From positions 6,696,501 to 6,760,500 of the forward strand of contig NC_057317.1 of the NCBI RefSeq assembly GCF_000687475.1: a stretch of DNA of 64,000 bases, read 5' to 3'. Below, piece after piece: positions 23,810 through 35,439 of this stretch. The notes beneath the pieces were generated by a model, which was not told the DNA's origin, ran no database searches, and saw only the letters and a list, made by a program, of their open reading frames with translations. The DNA comes from Ustilaginoidea virens. Taxonomy: Eukaryota; Ascomycota; Sordariomycetes; Hypocreales; Clavicipitaceae. How positions within the stretch are numbered: the stretch's first letter is position 1; each line of letters begins with the position of its first letter. Both the position numbers and the translations under genes were made by a program.

Positions 23810-25785
23810 TTCCGCGTATTATGCAACCATTAATATAGCTAGCTAGGTCCGGCCTAGACTACGCAAAGCTTATCAAACTGATATCGGAAGCGCAAGAGGT
23901 ATAGTATACTTCTAGTGGCTAAGAGGGACCTTTCGATGAGATAGTAAGGAAGCTATTTATATCGATATATCGAATCAAGGATATAAAGGGCAAGGCTGCC
24001 AACAACAAACTTTTTAAGGCACCTAGTGCTATAGTTCGCCACCTAGAAAACGCAAGGGTGCGCTGGCTAATGGAGGCTATTATAAAGGACCTAAGAGCGC
24101 TACTTTTCCTACCGATTACCAATAAGCTAGCGACTAGGCGTGACCTACTATCGCTAGTATTCGACTTCAACCTAACGGCAATAGGGTATGCAATATAGCT
24201 TCTCAAGTTTGCCCCCGCTAACATTAAGGAGTGGATAAAGGCTAGTCGCATTTTAGGTAGGGAGGGCGATACTCCCTACCAATACTGCTATCTAATACCC
24301 ATACCTACCATTAGAGTGGGAGAACTTAACGTCCCTATTTGGAAGGAACCCCCATTTATAGGCATATACTCAGCAGAAGATATCGTACAAGCTCTTACGA
24401 TTATTAGATACATTAATACGCAGCAAAAGTCGATAAGTAGCCGAAAAGTGCATTAGATTAAGTACCATAAGGCCACTGCACTAGTACCACCTACGAAATT
24501 CCCTAGCTATTACAACCCCAATAATAAGCCTATAATAAGCAGTAAGGATAGGGAAAAGCAAAAGCCTTTTCTTAACAGAAATGCTTCTTTAAGCCTTATT
24601 TATCGGTCTATAGTTTTAGCGCTAGGCGAGAAGCAGGATAAGATAGCCAAGCGTCCGATAGGCGATAATAATAACGATAATAATAATAATAATAACAACG
24701 AAAATAACAACGAGGATAATAATAATAATAATAATATTAGTAAGGATAACGGAAATAATACCGATAGTGGCGACGGGCCCGACGAGAGGCTAAAAGGCAC
24801 TACCGGCGATTTCGACCCCCTTAGTACACTTTTCTCCAGTTCCTCTACCCTAACTAATTATCTTATAAGGGCGAACGGAAAAGGCCTCCCTAAGGCCTAT
24901 AATAGTCCAATAGAGGCCGAGTAGGTATCTATACTCCGCGTGCTACAGCATAAGGCCGTAGACTTTAGCATTATTATCGCGTAGTATATATCTATAATAT
25001 AGCGAGAGAGGCAGAGCTTTACCGCGGTCCTTTATAGTAAGCACCTCGAGTCTTATATACAGGAGGTTTCCACACATCCATATTATATTATAGCGACACG
25101 CAAATCGCAGGCCTATACTACTAAGGCCGGCAAGGCCCTAGATAAGATAAATAGCAGACTATAAGCCCTTTAATTATAAAGCGCATCAGCAGATAAGCTC
25201 TAGGCGCAGCACAATTTATAAAGACAGGCGTTTACCTAAAATTTTTCGGTCGATAAGATATACCGCACGTTATTCCTCCTAGACGCGCATATCTAGTCGT
25301 TCCAGCCACTAGAAATAGTAGATTTTAAAAGATTGCATCAACAGATAGCCCTTACTGCTGATCATAGACTGTACGATATAGTTAGCGTAGAGCCATTATT
25401 ACCATACTAGGTAGTAGACCTTGGCCGCATTATTAAAAAGTTAAAGAGGGGGGTTTCTATTGGCCTTAATCTCGATATAAGGCTAAAGAAGACGAAGATC
25501 GCGCTAGCTACTATTAAAGTAATAGCTCGCCGGACCGAGTTATATAATAAGTCTATTAAGTCCGGCGACGAGCTGCAATTATACGCACCCATACTATTTA
25601 TCCTCCTAGTTAATATCCTAAAGTAGACTATCAAAAAAGCAAGCGCCTATAACCTAGGCTTCCGCCTTATCGTCTTCTACGGTTCTGATAAGAAAAGCAT
25701 TAGCAATACTAGCGTAGAGCTATTAGAGGTAGGGCGGTTTCATAAAGTGATAAAGCAGCTTATAGATGCCACTTATCTCCCCTAG

Positions 25786-26054
25786 GTAAGCAGATGCTGC
25801 TATTGGCTCTAGTATGCTATAACGCTACTCTAGAGAGCGTGGGACCTGTAAGTCCGAACCTGGCTAGGGAGCTCGAGACCTGCAGGTCCTAACTAGTCCT
25901 ATAGAAAGAGGAAGCAGCTATTAGCGCTACCAGGCTATAGCGCCACTCTAGAGGACGTAGGACTTATAGGTCCTAACCTAGCCAGGGAGCTTAGGACCTA
26001 TAGGTCTTAACCAGTCCCATAGAAATATATCAATATTGCTAATATATAAGCCAG
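25786..26054 (+). other. Predicted intron 2 of the helicase gene (269 nt) with four palindromes
   Basis: Donor TAG|GTAAGC (former CAG|GT), branch-like TTGCTAATAT, acceptor AAGCCAG. The frame shift it corrects (269 = 2 mod 3) fits the exons. The interior is two tandem copies of an about 118-bp unit, each with two palindromes (near 25842, 25876, 25948 and 25993). Confidence 0.75.
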
Positions 26055-27853
26055 ATAAGCAGGACAATAATTTTTACTTTATATAATATATAGCGGATCC
26101 AGATAGTTAGAATAACCCAAACGAGGTTTATATTTATTAAGAAAGATATAGATATTAAAGACGACCGAAAGATACTAAAAGCAGATAATAATGATAATTC
26201 AGATAGTAAGCTTCTAGATCATAAAGAGAATAAGGAGGATAGAGATAAAAAAAAGGAGGAGCAGAAGGAGGATAAAGAGGAAGACAATATAGAAGACTAG
26301 GCGTATATAAGTACCCCCTATACCCCCTATACCCCCTGTAAACATAAGCATTATAGCAATAATATATTTGCATTAACACTAAAGAAACGGCGCTACGGTA
26401 TTCGCCGCACCTTAATAGAGAACGAGCTATAGTAGAAGATATAGGATATTAGCGAGGAGATAAAGAAGAAGAAAAAGAAGGATATAAGCTAAAAGCATAC
26501 TACCTATTATATAAAGATAGAACTCGGCCACTATAAGATTCGTACTATCAGCAAGGAAAGTAGTAAGGACCTAGATGGCAACCTAATTAATTACAAGTAG
26601 TAAGATAAAAGTTCTGCTTTATATTCGTTTAAGCTTTTTATACTTAATGAGGCGTATATTGCCTGTAACTTTTAGAAGAGTTATAATCGCTATCTTAGTC
26701 TTATTAAGCGCGAGTATAGCGTCTAGATTACCAGCATATTGATTATATCCGGCAATAGGGATATCATTAGATTCGTATACTTTCTCTTTAAGTATATACC
26801 TATCAATAGAGTGTAACTCGCCGACTCTCTTTTTGCCGCTATCGACCGCCAGAGCTTTACCGCGCTTTAGAGCAGCGAATATAATTTCTACTCCAGGCGA
26901 TTGCCCGGCAATATTAATACTAAGGATAGGATCGCAGCCAAAGAGAAAGGCCGTATCATTAGCATTCTATATAACGATTTTGCACTTAACGATAACATCA
27001 AAACGGTACTGCGGCAGTACTACAATAATAGTATACGTCTATAATAGGTCTGCCCGCACCTTATACTAGCTATAGGAAGGATAATTAGGTAGGAGTTCAC
27101 ATTTAGTGACAGTATGATATCTATACTAAAAAACAATTTTTATATATTTCGCTCGGTAAGGGCTATCATCAATAGCCCCAATAGATATGGCGTTATATTT
27201 CCTAGAATCGACCTCCCGCTGCAAACGATATACTACGAAGAAGTGAACTATAGTATTTTGCATAAAAAATTAGTCAAAACGTATGGCGAGGAGTCGGCCT
27301 TATCGTCCTTTACCCCCCTATCCTAGGGCATAGATAATATTATTACGACGGCCGTAGCTGGTAATAGGCTGCAGGCAACCGGTAATATCGAGAAACCGCC
27401 CAATAGGAACTTTGGCTCGCAGCGCGCTAGTAATATAGTTGCTTTCGATGCTAGATTTAAAAGAGTTTTAGAACATAATCTACATAAAAAGATAGTAAAG
27501 CGCAAAGAGGCCGTCGCCTAGGTATTGCACGAGATTTCCTATAAAGGCATCAAACTTACTAATACCGAGATCGAGCGGATTTAAAAAGAGACTAACAAAG
27601 GTAGGGTTATTACTTTTAGCACTGATAGCTATCGGGACCTTACGAGGTCTGACCTCTACTACGGTCTTAGCACCTTCTTCTCAATGACGAACCTAGAGCC
27701 GGGATAATACGGACTATCTATATCGTTAGATTAGCTGCAATACCTAGCATATAGTAGCCCGGTTATTAACCGCGTAATCCAGCTTATCTACCTCTATATC
27801 ATCTAGGGCAAAGAGAGGCTACTAATATTCTATAATTTACCAGTTCTGCAAAT

Positions 27854-27967
27854 GTAAGCTCTAAGCTAGCTATAGCCCCTTAAGACCTATAGGTCCGAAA
27901 AGGTCCTCACTTCGGACCTATAGGTCTGAACCAGTGACTATAACTGACCAACCATATAACTACCTAG
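27854..27967 (+). other. Predicted intron 3 of the helicase gene (114 nt) with two palindromes
   Basis: Donor GTAAGC, branch-like ATAACTGACC, acceptor CTACCTAG. It splits an ATG codon that is restored on joining. Palindromes lie near 27876 and 27914, facing each other around AAAAGGTCCTCACTTC. Confidence 0.7.
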
Positions 27968-28877
27968 GTACCTCTACGGCACTATCCTACTTTATGGGGT
28001 TTAGGCCTTTATAACGCGCAGCACTAATAAGGGCTCTGAAAAGCAAGCAGTATTAGATGCCTTCCTTAACCCGAAGATAGGCCTATGCGTTTTCGTTGCC
28101 AATATATCGATTATAGGCACCGGCGTCAACCTGCAGCGATAATACTATAAGGGTATCTTCGTTAATTTCCACTTGAATATATAGATTATCCGGTAGGCGT
28201 AAGCTAGGCTATATCGAATGGGACAGCTTCGGTATATTATTTAGTATGTCATTAAGGTCGTAGACTTATATTAAGACTACGTAAAGTATAGTATACTTAA
28301 ACGATAGACTATATAGCTTTGGGCCGATGTGAAAGTACCATCTTAGGCAGACGGTATTATCAAGGAAACCTTAGTATATAAACTACAGAAGCAGTATTTC
28401 GGTCATTCCTTCAATAGAATAGCATAGTAGATTATTAAAGATACCTCGCAGAAGGAGTTTAAGCCGAATACCGAGTCTACATGCAAGTTAGGTTATATAC
28501 TTTCGTGCCTTACGAAGCTTATCTATATTATCCCTCCCGAGGATACTGAAAAGACGATATTTTTTAATGATAATATGCATGATATTTTAACATCTATATA
28601 TGCCGTCTGTCGGTCAAATACGTACGATATACCTACCGTCCGAAGGTAGTATATAATGTCTGCAGAGGAGATGTCGCCTATTGTGTGGGAGGAGGCGAAG
28701 AAAGCCTAGCGTGCGGCTAAATCTCGCAGTAAGAGCGAAGAACAAACGCAAATCCTGCATAGGTTACGTGAGTATAGCAAGGAACTATCGGCGGGGCGGG
28801 TGGATAAGGTGGAGAGTGAGTATTGAGATATACCGATTAATAGCAGGAAAAAAGAGGATAAGGACCTAAATGAGTAA

Positions 28878-29568
28878 TTAGCAGCTTATTATTTTTTCTT
28901 TTGCTATATTTTGCTTTATACTAGACAGTTATTGTGTATAGGCAAGTCTAGATAGATAGAGATGAATTTATATATATACTGCACAAAGATTCCCTCTGAA
29001 TATATAGTCAAGTTAACTAAATGAAAGTAAGCTTATATATATATACTACTGTAGCTGGCATACTTAGGCAGCCCTAACTACACTGGTGTCTAGTACCTCT
29101 ATACTAATATACGTGGGAAACCTAAGGACCGGGGGAAAAACCTATATATAGTCGTATAGCTATTGGTGCCCTATGAGGGGTACGATGTGATATAAAGGAG
29201 GCTTGATTAAGCTAAGCTAGGATATATAATGGTGGAGTGCCTATATAGGTAAGGTCATATAACATGCCCCTACTGGTCCGTAAGGGCTTGGTGTTATTGC
29301 GTGGAAATTTATTGCCCTACTGCTGATATCGTTAGGCTGCTGGGCTGGGAGTGTGTAGGTGGTGACGCAGATGCCATAAGGATAAGGCTTATTGCCCCGA
29401 TTCATTTAATTATTAGGGCTCGGAAGTGCGGTTATTATTTTAGTAGGGCTTTAGGGCAGTCGCGGTGCTGTGGTCGGGCGCGTACGTATTGTTATTTCCG
29501 AAAAGGGTGGGTTAAAGCCGACTACGTAATGCCATATGTATGTATGAATCGGGGTGCCTTTTGTAGGG
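28878..29568. other. Lightly mutated intergenic stretch
   Basis: No supported gene. TG and CA are clearly commoner here than elsewhere (for example GGTGGTGACGCAGATGCC near 29360). A stop-free 90-codon frame at 29301-29573 has no gene-like neighbours and is not called. Confidence 0.45.
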
Positions 29569-29640
29569 TATAAAAACTTCTTCTCTTTCCTACCTGCCTT
29601 TATTTTCCTTTCCTTCTTCTCTTCTTCCCTTAAGTTAACC
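29569..29640 (+). promoter_or_regulatory. Core promoter upstream of the small gene
   Basis: TATAAAAACTTCTTCTCTT followed by about 60 bases of mostly C/T. It nearly matches the helicase-gene promoter at 22445. Confidence 0.5.
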
Positions 29641-30177
29641 TTCCTTTTTCTCTCGTGAAATCGTATAATAGTTCCTTGACCCGGTATGCTGCTACTTATA
29701 TTCTATCTTTTGACTTACCTTTTTCTTATCGCGATGCCTTATATGCTGCCGACTACGCTTAAGTTAGGTCCGGGGGCTGCGCGCTCTTAGCCGTGTTGCG
29801 GTTGTATGTAGTGCGGTGACCCTATAGTGCAGTATTATAATCAATAAGGTAAGGTGCCTTTAATTAGTATTACAGTGGCGTGCTAACCTCGATAGGTCCT
29901 AGCGGAGTGTATTTTGATTATGCCTCGCTATGTCGTCTTTGCGTGCCGGTAGGTATCCTGTCTATTATGATGCGTTTTCCTATTAATATTTTATTAGCTG
30001 GAGCGAACCCCCCGGAACTATAAGGCTATCGAGCGGTATATGGCTTTACAGACGGCTTTTATATCTGGGGAAGAAGTAAGTGGTTTGGTTCCGTTTTATT
30101 AGCCTTGCTGACCTTAGTAGGTCGGTCCAGAGGAGTAATTAAACGCCTAGGAGGCGGCTTGCCGCGCTATAAAGCTA

Positions 30178-30900
30178 ATGGATTCTCCCACGCATCCTAC
30201 TACTGCCGCTACCTCATCGGGGTCTTTCGCCTCTATTCTATTAGCACCTATCCCTCTTAACCGCGAGTTTTTAGATCTCTTTAGGCGCAGTATTATGGCT
30301 CTTAAGGGCATTCAGGCCCGGTTGGATAGCGCTTTCCCTACTAGCCTGTCTCTCTCTACTACGGTAGAGACTATTAACCTTCGGAATGCCGCTGACCCCT
30401 CGCCTTCCCCTATAAGTCAAAAGAGGGCAGAGGTCGCGAAAATTTTGTCTAATATATATGCCGCAAGGGATAGTAAAAAGCCGGAAAAGGCTGCTGCGGA
30501 TACTAGTATACAGACTTACGGTACCTAGACTTCTCCTAGGCAGAAGAGGGGCTCTAGCACCGGTCCTACTACAACTCCTCTCTCGAAGAAGAAGAATACT
30601 ATAACCCCATCTCGACGTTTAAAACCGCAGGGAGGCCGCTCTGCCGCCACTACTCCGGGAACGCCCCAAGTTATCCAGAATAATAAGCTTGTATATTTTC
30701 TTTAGAAAACAATAAAGTTTTGGGAATTAAAGTATAGAACCTTAAGAATTAGAGATGGTATAGGGATTAATAGGTAAACTAGTAATAACTAGATGGCTAA
30801 TAAATATGCCTTTTTTAATATTTATATAATATTGGAATCGCAATTGCCCTTTTAGTTAGGTATTGCGACTAATATGCCGTTGCATGCGCTATGCATATGA
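30178..30900 (+). pseudogene. Small, lightly damaged gene of unknown function (about 240 codons)
   Basis: From ATG 30178, 116 codons are stop-free; the same frame then continues through a few TAG/TAA codons to a TGA at 30898-30900. The protein begins MDSPTHPTTAATSSGSF, is Ser/Thr/Pro- and Lys/Arg-rich in the middle (PLSKKKNTITPSRRLKPQGG) and looks disordered, possibly nuclear. The same register can be extended upstream to ATG 29920 through two intron-like gaps (29953-29997 and 30076-30117), but a competing open frame over 29880-30240 makes that uncertain. It follows the helicase gene in the same direction and shares its core-promoter sequence. No family recognised. Confidence 0.5.
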
Positions 30901-31010
30901 TATATTTGCCGCCGTATATATAGTAGACCTGCTTTTCCTTACGCCTTAATTAGGCGTATAGGCGGCCTGTAGAGCCGTATTACTACCTATAATTACAGTA
31001 TATGCATAAA
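30833..31010 (+). repeat. LTR-like repeat, middle copy
   Basis: GTAGACCTGCTTTTCC, then TACGCCTTAATTAGGCGTA (an inverted repeat), GGCGGCCTGTAGAGCCGTATTACTACC. It matches the 12.6-kb copy and, more loosely, about 35440-35745. It overlaps the end of the small gene's frame, so the 5' boundary is not fixed. It is proposed as the 5' LTR of the Copia remnant. Confidence 0.45.
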
Positions 31011-31620
31011 AGACTATCAGCGAAAGCAGAGCTTTGCCTAAGATTTGCGAAGAAATCGGAAGGCAAGGCAGGAAGGGCGTAGCTCTTTCCCGCTTTCCCT
31101 CTTTTATTAATAATAATATAGTATTATTTATAGATTATAGATATAGTTAATCCCGCCTTTAATACTGCTTTAGCCTATAGTAGTAGTAATATTAATAGTA
31201 ATAATAGAATCGCACCCTTTTAGCTAAACCTTATTAAAGATATTGCTTTATTTATAATAAATTAGGATATTAATTATCCAACTATACTGCCTAAGAATAA
31301 TAAGTATTAAAGGCATAATAGCTAAAAAACTATTCTAATTATACTACTTCTAATAATAGGAAATTCTATATTTTCCTATAGGAATATAAAGGGACTATTA
31401 ACTAAAACTACCTTAATAATATTAATTTTAATAATATCGTTAAAGATATCGAAGTTATAATAGCAAATATTATATAATAAGATATAGAGGATGCTATTAT
31501 ACCGTAAATTATAGCTATTTAGTACTTTTAAGCCCCTCTATAAATAGAAATATTACCGACTAAATATTATAAGCCTTATAGGATAAATTATACTAATATA
31601 CTTTCCTATAGATTAACCCC

Positions 31621-33483
31621 TTCTAAATACCCTTACTAAACTATAACTCTATCTTTTTAAAAGAAGAATATTATAGTAATTCTACTTTCTATAGAATTTT
31701 ACTAAATACTAACGCCTTTAGCCTATCTATAGTAGGTATAAGATAAGTAAGAGCCTTAATAAGATTAATAAAATCTTTAATAATTAAGTTAATAAATAAA
31801 TAGTATACTATTAATTTTAGCGTAGGCTTTACTATATTATCTAGTATACTAAATATCCTAATAATATTTAGTAATATCCTTTTCTATATTCTTAATAGTA
31901 GTATCCCCTTCCTTTATTCTATTATAAATATAGATAAGATATGCATAAAGCTTAATAATATTAATAACCTATTAATCTAAAGGGATATTAAAGTCCTAAT
32001 TATTAGGAAATAAAGATATCTATAGTAGACTATTAATACTATAGATACTATAGCCTTCTATCTATTATTATAGGAAATCTATTAGTTATATTATCGATTT
32101 AGGCACCCCTCTATTAATAGGCTTACCAAATTACTTTAATAGGCTAATTATAATAATATTAACCGTAGTATTATTAAAAGTATTACCTATATATGCTATT
32201 AATACTAGATAAATATAAAGGCATTTAGTCGATTTAAATTCACCCTTAAGGATAATAATACTAGCTAATTTAACTATAAAATTATTATCGATATCCTTTA
32301 TATTAATAATCGGCCGGTATTATATATTGTAGATACTATAATAAGCTTTTAAGTAGCTAGATTCCTTAATCTATAAAGATAAAAAGCCTAAAACGTTTAG
32401 AATACTCTTAAAGAATACTAGATCGATATATACCTTCGCCTACTAAATTAGATAGTTTATAATACTAAACTAAACTTTATTTCTACTAAATTCTATTATA
32501 ATACTTGGCTATTATCTATTAATATAGATAAAATCCCTATTAAAGCCTACTATAGTATTAGTAAAGTTAAAAGATATTACGCCCTATTACGCAAAGCCTA
32601 TACTATTATTAATAAAGAAATAGGCGACCTATTAATAAGGGAATAGAAATTATAGCTAACTATTAAAGCTATTAATAATTCTATAAAGCCTAACGGCCTA
32701 ATACCTATATTACTAATCTTTAGAGTATATCCCTAACTTATAGATAACTTACCCCCTAGATTATTAGTATTATAATATACCTTAATATTACGAAAGGCTA
32801 TTAATAAAGCTAAGAAATACCTTACTAAACAGTAGATTTGCAATACTTTTGCCTAATAGAATAGCTTAAATATATAGCCTATCTACCGATTACCCCTATA
32901 GTCTAATATATAGGTATAAAGAGAAAAAGGTAGATAGTATAAGCCGTACTAATTAATCAGCCTTAATAGTAAGACCTATATCGTATAAATGCTTTATAGC
33001 CCTATTAAGTTCTAATTAATAGTTATTAAGCTATATAATTATAACCTTAATATAAATAATCCTAAAGATATTATCTATATTAAAGGCCTAGCCCGCCCTA
33101 GTAGGCTAAAAGTTAGGATACTAGCTATAGCTATACTTCTAGCCGCGATAATACCTATAGCTGCAATATATTTATCGCTAGCTACTAGCCCTAATTAAGT
33201 CAGGCTAATATTACTATTACTACTGCTAATATATATAATATCTAACGTTATAATTAATAAAGACTAAAAAGAGGCTCTTATTAATACTATTGCTTTTAAT
33301 ACCGTTATTAACGCCTTTTTTTTAACTGCGAAAAAGTAAGCCGACTTATAGCTTACTAATTAATTATATTAGGAAAGGAAAATTATAACCCCTAAAGACC
33401 CCTTTAAGTAGTCTGACTATATAGAAATTAAAATATTATAAGCCTATAATATATTCCGATTTATTACCTTTAATATCGGTTAA
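31621..33483 (+). pseudogene. Ty1/Copia-type retrotransposon polyprotein remnant (protease and integrase)
   Basis: One frame (codons at 31621 + 3n) reads through, heavily broken by TAG/TAA. FYRILLNTNAFS near 31690 corresponds to the protease FxGIxxDTGA, with Asp and Gly codons changed. Around 31890-32000 is the fungal Copia segment between protease and integrase (PFLYS then NIDK). YRFRHPSINRLTKLL near 32090 is the pre-integrase HRRFGHPS motif. ILYINNRPVLYIVDTI and VKRYYALLRKAYTI follow integrase-core order, and NAFFLTAKKQADLQL near 33320 is the linker before reverse transcriptase. The frame is lost near 33480 and I find no reverse transcriptase, so the element is truncated. The copies at 30.83 and 35.44 kb are likely LTRs. 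Confidence 0.75.
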
Positions 33484-34000
33484 TAGCCACCGCAATATCT
33501 TAACGTAGAGACGTCATATAGTGGTAAGACTAATACTAAAATACAGCTAAAAAGGCGCTAATTTCAATAATTACTATTATAATTATTCTTATTAATAGTT
33601 ATATTATATATTTATATAATACTCTTTAAGCGTTTAGCTAGGATATTTTATATTAATAAATAAAGCGTTATAATTTTATCCTTTATATCTAAGGATATCT
33701 TATTATAATAACCTAGTCGATAATATTATATTATAGCTATAGCTTTTAAAGTAGATATATTTTAGATATTCTTTAAAATAGATACTACTATAGTAAACGC
33801 TATAATGGTTAGTATTAAAATCCTATAGTAGTCTATTAGATTATTAGCCCTTTTACTATCTTTTAGACTTATAATTATCCTATTAGATATATAGTATATC
33901 TTACTAACTTTAGGCCTTTACTATTTACCTTCTAGATTTTTAGTAAATTAGTACTATATACTAAATAAGGTAGGCTTTTATTAGGCCTTATTTTTAGTAA
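33484..34000. other. AT-rich stretch after the Copia frame
   Basis: There is no frame that continues the polyprotein. It may be deleted or over-mutated reverse-transcriptase DNA. Confidence 0.35.
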
Positions 34001-34430
34001 GGCTTAATATAATATATCGGGCCTTATTTTAAAATATATAGTAAGGCGGTATATAATACTAGGCCTTATTTAAAAATATTTAATATAGCTGGATATTATA
34101 TAGGCATATTAGGCCTTATTTAAAAATATTTAATACAGCTGGATATTATATAGGTATATTAGGCTTTATTTAAAAATCTTTAATACGGCTAGATATTATA
34201 TAGGTATACCGGGCTTTATTTAAAAGATATTTAATATAGCTAGATATTATATAGCATACCAGGCATTATTTAAAATATTTAATATAGCTAGATATTATAT
34301 GGCATACTAGGTATTATTTAAAATATTTAGTAAGGCTTAATATAATATATTAGACCTTATTTTTTAAAATATATAGTAAGGCTAGATATATTATAGTATA
34401 ATAAGTATTATAAAGAGCTTTTTTATTAGC
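34000..34430. repeat. About 58-bp AT-rich tandem array
   Basis: Seven to eight units contain AGGCCTTATTTAAAAATATT and TAATATAGCTGGATATTATA in varied forms. The unit has lost most C and G and is heavily transition-mutated. Confidence 0.8.
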
Positions 34431-34779
34431 TACTTTAAATGCCTAAGCCTATCCTCCTTTATATATATTTAAAATAGCTTTTCCTTTTCTTTTTAGATAA
34501 TAAAAAAATAATATAATCGAGTCTATTAATATACTATATGCCTTTTAATTCTTTTTACCTTTCCTATATTTTTAGTTATTTATATTTATCTTACTATTTT
34601 ATACTAGTTTTACTTTATATTTACCTTTAAAATTATAATAGTTAGAGTAGGATAATATAATATATATTATATAGCTATAGAATTATTAATTGATATAGAT
34701 ATATTTTTATTTAGTATAATAGGGTCTTCCCTATTAATAATAGATAAAGGCATTATATCCTTAGAGGTTATAAATATAA

Positions 34780-35000
34780 AAGGGTAAGATATTATAGTAT
34801 TATTAGAAGGGTAAGATACTATAGTATCTTTAGTTTTATAAGATACTATAATATCCCTAGTATTAATTAGGTAAGATACTATAGTATCCTTAGTAATAAT
34901 AATAATGCGAGTTAGGTAAAATACTATAGTATCCTTAGTAATAATAGTTATAATAATTAGGTAAGATACTATAGTATCCCTAGTTATAGTAATAGTATTA
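34780..35000. repeat. Repeated palindrome GATACTATAGTATC
   Basis: About six copies (near 34788, 34814, 34841, 34875, 34920, 34965) at irregular 26-46-bp spacing, usually preceded by GGTAA and followed by CTTAG or CCTAG. The centre CTATAG could derive from CTGCAG by RIP, as in the other palindrome family. Confidence 0.8.
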
Positions 35001-35439
35001 GTAGCTATAGTAACTTTACTATACTTAATAACCTACTAGCTAAATATCTAATAAATATAAAATAAACGGTCCTTATTATATATAATCTAGCTAATCTATA
35101 AGTTTTAATAGTAATTCGCATATATAAATCGCTCTAAGTTTGCTATATTAGTATAAAACGTTAGTATATATATTATATATATTAGCTTAAAGATGCTTTT
35201 ATTTGTATTTAATAGTATTTTTCTATATCTTAATATAAAAAGATTAGATTCGCTAATAAATACTATTTTAGGCTTAATATTTAGAATATAATCTAATAAT
35301 TAGTCTTTATTATTAGTAATATAAATATTAGAATTACTATCTATTATCTAGGAATCTTTAAGTAGATAAGATATAATAGAGAGAGATACTTATATACTAA
35401 TAATAGGCAGAAAAGAGAAGCTATTAATATTAAAATTGC

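Larger units (their letters stand above)
22808..28877 (+). pseudogene. SNF2-type helicase gene remnant, four exons, 1,860 codons
   Basis: Exons 22808-23705, 23810-25785, 26055-27853 and 27968-28877 join in frame at consensus-like splice sites, giving 5,583 nt. Stops are TAG/TAA apart from one late TGA. Motifs by residue: Walker A-like DIRLKKTK (about 855, where GLGKT is expected); motif Ia with FRLIVFYGS; LNEAY (about 1155, where DEAH is expected); LLIFYNLP (about 1546, motif IV); GTGVNLQ (about 1608, motif V); RQAQARLYRMGQ (about 1633, motif VI). SNF2 proteins use ATP to move along or remodel DNA and chromatin. The N-terminal 800 residues match nothing I know and include an Asn/Asp-rich run (24660-24750). 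It follows the giant gene in the same direction. G-to-A changes in motifs I and II would abolish ATPase activity. Confidence 0.75.

Noticed and set aside
24600..24800. Minus-strand Leu/Ser-rich frame
   Set aside because: Shadow of the Asn/Asp-rich run in exon 2 of the helicase gene.
26155..26379. Minus-strand Tyr-rich frame
   Set aside because: Shadow of exon 3 of the helicase gene (Lys/Glu-rich stretch).
29301..29573. 90-codon open frame
   Set aside because: No homologous copy, no splice or promoter context before it, and its end coincides with the TATA box of the next gene; it probably reflects the lower stop density of a less mutated region.
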